Part shown: positions 22,767-32,360 of the stretch, piece after piece
Layout of the letters: each line of letters starts with the position of its first letter
How positions within the stretch are numbered: position 1 is the first letter of the stretch
Source of the DNA: Eucommia ulmoides
Taxonomy: Eukaryota; Streptophyta; Magnoliopsida; Garryales; Eucommiaceae
Assembly (NCBI GenBank): GCA_016647705.1
Contig: CM028335.1
Location: 9,748,905-9,812,904 of the forward strand
Direction of reading: 5' to 3'
Length of the DNA stretch: 64,000 nucleotides
The notes under the pieces: model-generated
What the model was told of the DNA's origin: nothing
The model's input: only the letters and a program-made list of their open reading frames with translations
Database searches by the model: none
Program-made: the position numbers and the translations under genes

Positions 22767-22997
22767 GGTATTGACACTTACACCCCTCAAGTTTGACCAT
22801 TATTTAAATATGATTCCTGTAGTTTTAATTTGACCACATGCACAAATTTCATCAGTTTTCACCCCTATTTTTGACCCAAGGGTCACTTAAAAAAAGGTGT
22901 GCAAATACGAGAGGGCCACTCTGACAAAAAAGAAAAATATTGGAGGGCCAAACAGAAAAACGCGTGCAAATATAAGGACAAAAAGTGCAATTTGTCC
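22767..22997 (-). repeat. Right TIR of the Pack-MULE
   Basis: Its reverse complement starts GGACAAATTGCACTTTTTGT and follows the left TIR phrase by phrase to AATACC. Confidence 0.85.
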
Positions 22998-23006
22998 AAA
23001 AATTAA

Positions 23007-24185
23007 AAATGAAAGATAAGTTTGTGTACACCTATTTATCATACAAACTTATCGTACGAATTTAATTATCGGATGAATTTTGTTATTCATGTATTTGGTG
23101 TTACTCATACATATTTATTAAATTCATTACACAATATTTAAATTGATGAAATTTATGCAAATTTGATATCACCGTCGATCAATTATGAGTTAAAAATATT
23201 TCTTTAGTAAGCTAAAGTTTCCACTTTAAATCAATTCTTATCATAACGATGTTCATCGTCACTACTACACACAAAAATCAATCTTAATAATGTGTTGTAA
23301 CATGATGCTATCAAATTCTTTACTTCTCAATTTACGAACAAACAAAAATCAATCCTAATAATGTGTTTTAACATGATGCTATCAAATTCTTTACTTCCCA
23401 ATTTACAAACAAACAAGAATAATAGAAAAATTAAGCAAAAATAATAGTTCTTTAGTTGTCTATTTGTTTTTAATTTTTATTCTTTTTTCTTTTCCTTTTT
23501 ATTAATTTGGATTAGTTTTTATTTACTAAATTTTTCCTAGATTTTACTTTTGAATTTCAACAGAATTTGATAGAAAAATTTGGAACTTTTTGAATCAATT
23601 CAAAATAAATAACAAATAATTAGGTATAGTGACTATTATTACACATTAAACTCCAGATTTGGAAATCATGTGTAATTTCACCAAAATAACTAATATAGTG
23701 TAGATACAATTTTATCTATTTATTAATTAACAAATAAAGTTAATAAATTATTTTTACATTTTCATCATTCATGCATTGAATGTGTTCTATTTGCTCTTAT
23801 TATACATGAGTCCCAACTTATTGGCCTAATATATTAGTGGACATGAGTCTCATCTAATCCATAGCATCAAAAAATGATACATGTAGTGCTAGATTAATAA
23901 ATTGATTAAAAAAGAGAGAAAAAAATTATTTCGATGTTTATTAGACATTTATGTCCATGGAACCATTTTATAAAATTTAAAAGTTTTAATATATTTTTCT
24001 AAAAATATAAGAGTAAAAATGAAAACCTCAAAAATTGAGAGGGCTTGAATTACCTCTTGGCCATATATAGCTCAGCTACTAGGTACGTGAAAAAATATTG
24101 AGCAATGTGATTGTCATCTTCCTTTAAAAGAACAAGTATGTTCCCCTAATCCTCAACCTAATTTGTTTTGCATTTCTTAATATTT

Positions 24186-24192
<7 letters not shown>
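23007..24192. other. A+T-rich spacer
   Basis: No gene remnant or element boundary seen, apart from the 71-bp duplication listed separately. Confidence 0.5.
23273..23414. repeat. 71-bp tandem duplication
   Basis: Two adjacent copies starting AAAAATCAATC, at 23273 and 23344, differ at only a few bases. Confidence 0.9.

Positions 24193-24237
<45 letters not shown>
24193..24237. repeat. TA microsatellite
   Basis: A TA run of about 45 bp just upstream of the F-box pseudogene. Confidence 0.95.
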
Positions 24238-24239
<2 letters not shown>

Positions 24240-24243
24240 CTTT

Positions 24244-24650
24244 TTTAGGATGACATAAGTGGGATAACAATGATTTGTCATCTTCCAGAAACATACTAAT
24301 GGAGATTCTCCACATAGTTCCATGAATTCTTTATTGTCCATTAAATGTGTTTCAACATTATAGGAGTCACTAATAAAAATCCATCCTTTTATTCGTCTTG
24401 AGAATGAACAAATGAGGCACATACGCTCCTCTATGTTATCCATTATAATCCTATGAAACATGCAATTGTCCATTGCTCTAACTCGACACTTCTTGCTGCT
24501 ACCTTTAAACACGCAAAGTACAAATGAATTCCTCACATTTTGGTAATTGTTGTCGGTCCTTAAATGAATTATTCGGTGCAGTCTATAACTTTACCATTTG
24601 GGATTTTAAATCCAATGACTAGTGAGTTTAAGCCCCTCCCTTTGCCTAAT
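24244..24650 (+). pseudogene. F-box/FBA pseudogene, 5' part
   Basis: Reading across frameshifts gives an F-box-like start (MICHLPET, then LMEIL), a TNKNPSF phrase, and LNPMTSEFKPLPLPN just before the CACTA insertion. The last matches the LWNPATREFKPLP motif that links F-box and FBA domains in S-locus-like F-box proteins, the substrate adaptors of SCF ubiquitin ligases. There are many stops and frame changes. The minus frame at 24237-24536 is its antisense shadow. The gene continues at 30143. Confidence 0.65.
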
Positions 24651-24659
24651 CACTACAAG

Positions 24660-25020
24660 GAAAATGAGATTCTGCTACGAATTTTTTTGGCGACGACACA
24701 ATAATCGTCGCCAAATGTATCTATTGGCTACAAAAGGAACATTCGTAGCAAAATGTCACGCCCTTTGACGATAAAGTGAAAATTTGTAGCCATAGATGGT
24801 TAATAGGTGACGAAATTTTAGAATTCGTCGCCATTGGTCCAATCAATTCTTGGCGCCAAACAAAAAAAAGGAAATTTTTTCCCTCTAGCGTATTAGTGAC
24901 GGAAACATTTTGTCGCCAATGTGACACGAGATATTTTTTTATTTGGCAACGAACTCCTTTGGTTGCGAATTGTCATTTCAAATGTATGGGCAACGAAATA
25001 GGTTCGTCGTCAATATGAAT
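24660..25020. repeat. Left subterminal repeats of the CACTA element
   Basis: Short motifs built on GGCGACGA, CGTCGCCAA and TACGAA recur in both orientations. The matching right zone is about 29780-30120. Confidence 0.7.
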
Positions 25021-25199
25021 GAATCTCGTTTAAAATTTATTATGTGATAAAAAGTGTTTTTTATCTCACTACTTTTATAAACTGTGATAATAGGTAGTAG
25101 GGTTTTATCACAGTTATAATTATAACTGAGATTAATTGGGGAAAAAAAAAAGGCGGTGGGAAAAATTTGGTTTATTATCACGGTTTACTTAACCCATGA

Positions 25200-25860
25200 A
25201 AAAAAAGGCGGTGGAACATTTGATGTTCCTGCTCTCGTCGAAATCGTATTCTTCATCAACCCTGACTCACTTTCTCTGATCTCTACCGTCTCACTCTCTC
25301 TCTCACCCTCACTCTCTTACCCGATCCTTCATTGATCTTCCTCTCTCTTTCCAACCTCCACCATCGCCATCTCCATCGTCGCCATCTCCGGTTAGATTTC
25401 TCATCTTCATCACTTCGAATCGAAACGCCGTCATCGCCAAATCGATCTTCTTCACCATACCATTTCCTATCGCCAACCACTCCTCCACCATTGCCATCTC
25501 TGGCCAGATCTCCCTCTATTTAGCCAGATCTGGCCAAATCGGAGTTCTCGATTGGGCCAGATCCAACCAGATCTCCACCGAACGCTCTCTCTTTATATGT
25601 TCTTCTCGCGATTTCTCTGTGAAATCCACACAATTAGCGATGGAGATGGCGATGGTGTTGATGTTGTACGGCAGTGTATTATATAGTTCGATGGTATTGA
25701 GTCGTTGGTGATGATGATTCACGCTCCCTTGAGCAGATCTGAGCCATTGTTTGCCCTCATAGGTAACATTTTCTCTCAATTTTTTTGTATTTGTGGAAAC
25801 AAGTAACATCTTCATTTTTTGGAATTTATTAGCCCTGATAAGCATTTTCTTTACCTATTA
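25200..25860 (+). other. CT-rich leader-like region in the CACTA element
   Basis: Rich in CTCT and CCATC motifs, like a plant 5' UTR and first exon, and followed by a possible donor (CATAGGTAACATT near 25760). No protein is recognisable in the frames at 25283-25523. It could be the captured 5' end of a host gene; unproven. Confidence 0.3.
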
Positions 25861-26483
25861 TGTGTTTATTTGAAAATTTTCACTTGTGCGTTCTTTTTGT
25901 TTCTTCTAGCTTTTACATCTTGATTTTCCCCCTGCCTAAGAGGACTGAAGATTAGGGCTCGTTTGGTTGTTTTTAATTTTCAAATTGTGCTATTTTTCAA
26001 TTAATCAATTCATGAATTGTTATAATTTAGTGTTTGGTTTAGGCAATTAAAAACACTTAAGTTAGTTCAAGTTCTAGTTTAGGTATCTTTTTGAGTAAAT
26101 AGAGTAAAATATGCTGAGAAGTTTAATAAGACTAAAGCACTTGTACGTTTCTTTATTCAAACAAACAATATGTAAATTTGATTAACTCGCAGATAAATGT
26201 TTAAATATACAAATCAGTTCATAAAAAAGATGTTCGAAAAAATACAATCAAGACTTCCTGGGGCACCCCAGTTCCTTTTGTGTTTGCTGCCTGAGTGAAA
26301 AAACTCAGAACTCTATGGTTTGTTTTAAACTGATATTTTTTATTTCATTTTTGAGTTTATATTGCTATATCTTATCAGTCTCTCTCTCTCTCATTCACTT
26401 TGTGTGGATTCATTGTGTGTCCTCTTTCCAATGTATTGATTCTTTTGTTGTGATAATTATCTAACCACTAAACCATATTTAAG

Positions 26484-26597
26484 GCCCATGGAAGCAAAAA
26501 AAAATTGACAAAGTATGAAATTGTCACTCAATGCATTACCCCTCAAAGGGTTAATGATCAATATCTGACAAATGTGCTTCTCAAAATCAATGCTAAG
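26484..26597 (+). pseudogene. AGO4-clade ARGONAUTE PIWI exon fragment
   Basis: A 114-bp block is bounded by AG before it and GTATGA after it, like a complete exon. It reads TKYEIVTQCITPQRVNDQYL followed by TNVLLKINAK, which closely matches the PIWI-domain start of AGO4/AGO6/AGO9-type proteins (the FGIVTQC...VNDQYLTNLLLKINAK segment). Upstream, GPWKQKK is readable one frame away, matching the GPWKKK that precedes it in AGO4. The one-base shift falls in a run of nine A. Intact proteins bind 24-nt small RNAs in RNA-directed DNA methylation. No other AGO exon was recognised nearby. Confidence 0.8.
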
Positions 26598-26649
26598 GTA
26601 TGATCCTGATAGTGTAATGTGGTTTGTTGTGATTATGAATAATTGAATA

Positions 26650-26885
26650 TCGTCCATTCTGTTGCTGCTGCTGTTGATGTTTCCGTTTCTGTTTATGTTT
26701 CCGTTGTTGTTTCTGTTTCCGTTGCTGTTTTTGTTTCGATTTTGGTTTCTGGTTCTGTTTCTATTTTGGTTTCTATTTCTGTTGTTGTTGTTGTTTCTGT
26801 TTCCGTTGCTGTTTCTGTTTCCGTTGTTGTTTCTGTTTTTGTCGCTGTTTCTGTTTTCGTTGTTGTTGCTGTTTATTTTCAAACT
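26650..26885. repeat. Degenerate GTT/TTTCTG repeat tract
   Basis: The stretch is built from GTT, CTG and TTTC triplets with a 3/6-bp rhythm, giving open frames on both strands (VSVSVAV-like and NRNNNGNRN-like). A similar, looser tract lies at 28030-28220. Not credible as protein. Confidence 0.8.
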
Positions 26886-28283
26886 ACTTACTAATGGCCT
26901 TGACATCGATGCGTATGCAAGGGTAATAAACTAAATAAGTTTGCTTCTTCTGGCTTTTGGTTATATGTTTGATTTAGATTGTCCTGTTCTCCTGCTCTGA
27001 TTTTCAGATTTTTTTTTTTGTTTTATTTAGTGTATTTGTGTTTCTTCATTTATTACCTGAGCCTTTGAAGTTTGAACAATATTATGCATGTTAGATTTGA
27101 ACTTTCTGAGATCCAATGACTCCTATGTATAGCAACATTCCTTCATTTTCTTTTTAGCAATTTCAGATCCGAAACCTACCATAGAAGAGGTATCTTTTGC
27201 AATTTTTTTTTTCCAATGCATTTTGTTGTGTGGATTCAGAACTTATGTATAGATTTATATGTATAGTTTTTTTTTTTTTTCCCGAATTGCAGAAGAAATT
27301 CACAGATTTTGTTGTGTATAAATTCAGCTGCCAACCATAGAGCTCCGCCTGTTCGGGGCTTAGCCGCCATTAGAATGATCGCATCTTTTGTTGTGTATAA
27401 ATTCTTAAATATCCATTTTTGAATTAATTGGCTATTATTTTTTATACTTGAGTTTTTATGTCTGATATTAGATGATTTCACAATCTGTGAATCATTTTGT
27501 GGATTTGGGAGATGGAATCAGCAGGCAGTGGATGAGGCATTGTTGGATAAGGCAACGTTACAAAGAGATACCCTGAACCAGATATCTCTTTAATTACGGT
27601 ACTTTTTGTTTATGCTCCCAAATTTCAGAATAGATTTCTTAAAACAGTTTTTGTTTATGTGTTGTTTGTTGTTTTTAATCGATGCTTTCTATTTATTACC
27701 TACGTTTCGCTTCCCAATAGAAACAAAAATTTGGGAAAAACCTTGTTCTACTTTTAGAAATTTATCATTAAAAAAATTAGGATTATAAAAACATTAAAAC
27801 ACTAAATAAATAGTTTGTTTACTAGGTTAGTTTGCAATGAAGCTAGCTGTTTTCATGTTGGTTGCCTATTGATTATTGATTATTGATTCACATAGTGATA
27901 CATATTTACGCGAATCCATTTATGCCATAGTGATTAACACGTATATTTATATATTTAAATGCAAACAAATAAATAAATCTTCACCAATCGCAGGCCAAAA
28001 GAGCTTCCGCAGGTATTGTCTATTTTCTTCTTCTTGTCATTTCATTATGCTTCTTATGTTTCTGTTCTATTTTCGTTTGCATTTCTGTTCTGTTTCTGTT
28101 CACGTTTCTGTTATGTTTTTTTTGTTTACGTTCTGTTTCTTTCCACGTTTTTTTTTTCCTATTTCGGTTTTTGTTTTTGTTTCGGTTGTTGTTTCTGCTC
28201 CTTTTTTGCATGTGTTTATTTTCAAACATTAGGGGAAAAAATATAATGAATGAAAGGAGGTTGGGAGGAGGAAACATATCTAC
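26886..28283. other. CACTA interior without recognisable genes
   Basis: Several short pieces look exon-like, with AG before and GT after: a piece ending GCGTATGCAAGG near 26922 and one ending CATAGAAGAG near 27190. None matches a protein I know. They may be further captured exons or chance. Confidence 0.35.
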
Positions 28284-28288
28284 CTCAT

Positions 28289-29086
28289 TGTTGGTGCATA
28301 AAACTAGTACACACCTCGAGTATGGTCCAGTCAAATGACAGGTGCGTCCTCCTGCTGAAGTGGAGTCATTGATTGAAAAGTCCTCGCGTGAGCTATGCTG
28401 GGTCCTAGGAGGACTGACCTACTGTGTCTAGGGTCCTGCTCCTCAGGGAGTGTACCTGCAGAAGGCTTAGACCGGGGTTTGTCCCCGTGAAGTCTCTTCG
28501 GCGTGGTAATCAGCGTTCATAGAGAAAATGTACAGAATATAGCAAGTAAACAATTGAACTCGCGCGTAATGTAAGTGTATTCAAGCGTACCTCGGGCTTA
28601 CATAGCCTCTGATATATATAGGCGTTGGAGATGATTAGTCGGGCCTAAACACGATTAACTAGTCGAAACCCTATGTTTAGCCGATAATCCAGAACGTTTA
28701 GGAGATAATCGTTGGGCTTGGGCTTTTGGGCCCATTTAGCGAAGCCCGCGGGCCTTTGTCAGACTTGCGACGGTGAGCTGGTGGAGGAGAGCGGAGATCC
28801 GTGGAGTCCTGGAGAAGAAACAAGGTGAAAATGGGAGCCAGTCGAGGTGAACGGCTGAGTCCCTGAAACTGATCGTTGAGGGAACGACGCAGAGCTCAAA
28901 GCGGCACGTCCCTGCGGGGCTCCTCGCTCCTCTCTTGGTGCAAATGAGATTCTAGGGAGAAACCGTAGTCGGTATATGCTCCAGCGTGGAGTTGTGGATC
29001 CTAGAATACGTCTCTATCATTGCGAGGGTTAACACGTGGCTGGGTCCCATTTGCTGACTCAGAAGTGCCCAAAAATACCCTCATCA
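28289..29086 (-). mobile_element. Solo LTR inside the CACTA element
   Basis: The 798-bp unit starts TGTTGGTGCATA and ends CCCTCATCA. It has a perfect 5-bp TSD, CTCAT (28284-28288 and 29087-29091). It is G+C-richer than its surroundings. By analogy with the LTR fragment at 20-609 it is probably in minus orientation. No internal retroelement sequence adjoins it. Confidence 0.85.
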
Positions 29087-29091
29087 CTCAT

Positions 29092-29780
29092 AGTATTTAT
29101 TTGTATAATTTTGTATTAATTACAATACCATCTTCTATTTTGAATGAAAGGGGGTTAGGATTCACCTCATTTTCTTTTTTATGTTTCTTTGATTATGTTT
29201 GTGTTCACAGATTCACATTAAATTTTCATTAAATTTGTGTAGGCAAATAAGGGCATTAGCATAAAAAATGTGGATCTGACGTTGTCGTTGGCTCCTTATC
29301 TCCGTCTCGTGCCGATCTGCCTTGTCACCAGAAGGCTCTTTATCTCCGTCTCATGCCGATATGCCTTTGTCGCCAGCTCGCCACTCGTCCCTAGCTTCGA
29401 TCTACCTTCATTGCCAGCTCGCCGCTTAACTTCATCAATATTCTACCTTCGCCGGCGCCGTCTTATACTTTCTCTGACGCCGATCTGGCACTCTTTCTCT
29501 CTCGGCTACTGTCTTCAAAGACTAAATTAATCTTCAATGTCCACTTCGATTTGTATAGATACTTAATTTCCCATTCATGATTATACTTGTTCAATGTCCA
29601 AACGGTTATACTTGTTCAATGTCCAAACAATTTGATGTATTTTTGTGTTTTGTAATTTATATTGATTTGTTTGTATTTATTGTGTCATTTGTAATGTATT
29701 TGGATTTATAATTAACAGAAAAATGAGTTTTAATTAACTAAAAAAAGTAATTTATATTGATTTGCTTCGCGCCTTCACAT
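29092..29780. other. CACTA interior, right part
   Basis: A G+C-richer patch (29270-29530) has an 86-codon plus-strand frame with repeated LVP and PLVPS phrases, but I recognise no protein. It resembles coding or UTR sequence of a captured gene more than CACTA sequence; undecided. Confidence 0.3.
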
Positions 29781-30142
29781 GTTTTTTGGCGACAATATTT
29801 TTTTGCGACAAAAATAATTTCGTCACAAAAAAATTTCTCACCATTTAAGTCATTTTTTGGCGACGAAATTTTTTCGTCGCTAATATGTTATTCCCGCCAT
29901 TTTTAATCACTTTTTGGCTATGAAATCAATTTATTAGTTACAAATTTAGCTACGAAATAATTCGTCGCTAAATAGTAGTCTTGCGCAACGAAACTAAACT
30001 TCGTCGCCAAAAACCTTCTGCTACAGCACATAGACTACAAAATTGGAAAAATAATTTTTTCGTCTCTAAAACATTTTTGCTACGAAATTAGGGCTTTGCC
30101 TACAAATTTTTTTGGTAGTCAAATCCCATTTTTCTTGTAGTG

Positions 30143-30773
30143 AATCTCACCACCAGATATCCTCCTACTTTGACTCATTCTCTTTTTGACTAAGGTTTAG
30201 GTACCCCTCGACTATTTGTATGAAGTAATCTTAGTTCAGTTCTTTTGGGACGAGAGAGAAAATTATAATAAACTCTTTGATAAAACCTTTATTTTGGTGT
30301 ACATGTAGGGTCGTGATTCTTAGAGTCACCTTACGTTTCATTTTCCTCTGACCTTAATTCGGTTATGTCGAATACCAATATTGAGGATGTTTATTATTGG
30401 TTCATATTGGTTGGCCACCAGGATCGTATTTATAGTTTTGCATTTGATATAGGGAGTGGGGAGTTTCAAGAGATATTAATGTCAGTTACAACTAGTAGAT
30501 GACACGGTAATCTTGCCATTTGCAATGAATACATTGCCTTTTTGCTTCCTTAGTTCTTTTGGATGTATTAACAGGATATATGTGAAATTATGGAAGAGAG
30601 ATATTGGATCAAAAATCATTTGTTTATAGATTACGGAGAAACTTGTATATTTCTTGAGTTTTCGAAAGATTATCAGTTACTCTTTGAAGCTTTTGATAAT
30701 TCGATTTTGACGACTCCCATTTCGGTTAAATTTGTATTCTTCTGGCGTAGAAATATGAACATGGGGTGTTGAT
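30143..30773 (+). pseudogene. F-box/FBA pseudogene, 3' part
   Basis: It resumes exactly at the CACTA TSD with NLTTRYPPTLTHSLFD and GLG, matching the region after the EFKPLP motif in SLF-like proteins. Further on are VYYWFILVGHQDRIYSFAF and DIGSGEFQEILMS, then NLAICNEYIAFLLP, and finally ICEIMEERYWIKNHLFI. These match the ordered motifs of the F-box-associated domain (YWL...ILSFD..EEFREIPLP; W.MKEYGVKESW). There are several in-frame stops before the last TGA at 30771. The CACTA insertion and point decay both inactivate it. Confidence 0.75.
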
Positions 30774-31930
30774 GTAGAATCACAAAATGTATTATTTGCG
30801 TGAACCAAAGCACTTAGGGCTCAAAAAATCGCTCAGAACCCAGGGAAAGTCTTTCTCTTTCTTTCTTCGATTGGATCTTTTTTCTTTTTTTTGTCCTTAG
30901 TGTTCTTATGTGATTTGACATAATTCTATCCCTATAATATTTATTGTCCCTTTTATTTATTTTTCGTACTTTTTATAATCTCTCTTAGACTTTTTTTGCC
31001 CACTTCTTCCTTGCCTTGGGACATGTTTGGTTTCTTTTTTAGTAAGTATGATTCTTATATTTGGTTCATATTATGAATTCTTTGTTGTAATTAGTTCAAG
31101 TAGTAGGATCGTTCGATTCTTCAAGCTTCGGATGTTTTTTAAGTCCGCAAGCCATGTTAAAACTTCGTCTTATTATGTTTCACTTCGTTTTCATCCTGAG
31201 CTTTTGTGTGGAGGTTCCTTTCGATTTTCTTATTTAATTTAGATTTTCATTATTCTTTGTTCATTTACAATTGAAGCACAAAATCTACAGTTAAGGGGAA
31301 CTTGAGCAACTCGTGCTTGTGAAAAATAGTTCGTACCGAATGGAGAGTACTCGTATTTTTGTTCTTTCTTTCATTGTATCTATGTGTCATTTTTTTTTCT
31401 CTATAAGTTTTCATACATAATTTTAATAGATTTTTCCCTAGATTATATTTCTTGTGTGTTTTACTTCTTCTTCAATTCCATTTATAGCTGCTTTTGGATA
31501 TGTTCTTTCCACATCTCACCTTTCCTAGGGATTCATGCTCTGAGTTTGTGAAATTCTCAGAGAATATTTGTCATGTTCATACATTATTTGGATCCCTTGA
31601 CCCGTTCAATATTGGATTATTATATTCCAACATTTATTCATAAAAAACAATTTTGGGTAATTCCTTATATTTTTTTCTTCAATTTGGTTTCCTTATTCCT
31701 TATCTTGTTGAATCTCAACTTTATCAAACTTTACCATTTTTTTCTGTACCTTGGCCATGTATTTGATCATCTTCTCATCCCTCGCCTCGTAGTTGTCTTT
31801 GATAGGGCTAGTGACTAACTGTGAGTCACTAGTTAGTTTGATCATGGTTGCTTCAATCACTCAAGCAATTCTTAGCCCAAATAAGATTTCTTCATGCCTT
31901 AATTTGTTTATATCATGGTACTTCCATCTC
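30774..31930. other. Unassigned spacer
   Basis: T-rich sequence with only short frames (31027-31242, 31573-31818) that carry no known motif. Confidence 0.4.
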
Positions 31931-32360
31931 ATTGCATGCTCTAACAAATTAATATAAATGTGAAAGCAGTGCACTAGAATGAAAGAATAAAAAAGATAAG
32001 CACAACCACACAAACATATATAAATTAAAGATATTGACCCAATAATTTAGGGTAGTTCGGATAAGGTCCCTCTTTGCCTTCATATATTCCCCATAGCTCA
32101 TCCTTAGATTTCTAATCCACTATTCCCTGATTTTCGTCCCTGATGAAGACCAAACCAATGTAATTAAGGTAAATTCTATTTAGACCTCTTCATCTCTCAC
32201 AATTCTCTCACTTACACTAACACTCTGATTTAAATTACAATTTACACCCTCACAGGTTCTCTTTTACTTTGTTAGATTGACGAGATACTACTTGAAACTT
32301 AAATAAATGCCCTATAAACCAATACACCACATGTTGACTCTCTAGGTGCTTTTATAAGTG
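31930..32360 (-). repeat. Possible antisense LTR remnant
   Basis: Phrases such as AAAGCAGTGCACTAGAATG and GGTAGTTCGGATAAGG resemble the middle of minus-oriented copia LTRs like those at 886 and 45997. No terminal repeat or TSD was found. Confidence 0.25.

Larger units (their letters stand above)
17055..22997. mobile_element. Pack-MULE carrying gene fragments
   Basis: Long imperfect TIRs (17055-17278 and 22767-22997) pair over more than 220 bp. They share ordered phrases such as TTTTTGTCCT, TATTTGCACG, GTTTGGCC, GGAATCA and AATACC. Flanks are AAAATTTAA (17046-17054) and AAAAATTAA (22998-23006), a 9-bp TSD with one mismatch, the length known for Mutator. Apart from the nested copia (17612-22143), the interior is about 0.95 kb with no transposase. 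It contains a proline-rich coding-like piece and a broken IQD gene fragment, so it fits the Pack-MULE definition: a non-autonomous MULE that has picked up host gene pieces. Confidence 0.85.
24651..30142. mobile_element. CACTA (En/Spm-type) transposon, 5.5 kb
   Basis: The left end is CACTACAAGGAAAATGAGA and the right end, reversed, is CACTACAAGAAAAATGGGA. The flanks share a 3-bp TSD, AAT (24648-24650 and 30143-30145). Both subterminal zones (to about 25020 and from about 29780) hold many GGCGACGAAAT- and TCGTCGCCAAA-like motifs in both orientations, as is typical of CACTA transposase-binding regions. I see no TNPA or TNP2 transposase, so it is non-autonomous. It carries an AGO4-like exon, leader-like CT-rich DNA and a solo LTR. 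Confidence 0.92.

Noticed and set aside
24237..24536. 99-aa minus-strand frame as a gene
   Set aside because: Antisense to the F-box pseudogene, where the plus strand has recognisable motifs; the minus frame has none.
26457..26906. 149-aa Asn/Arg-rich minus-strand frame
   Set aside because: Product of the GTT/TTTCTG repeat tract; also overlaps the AGO-like exon in antisense.
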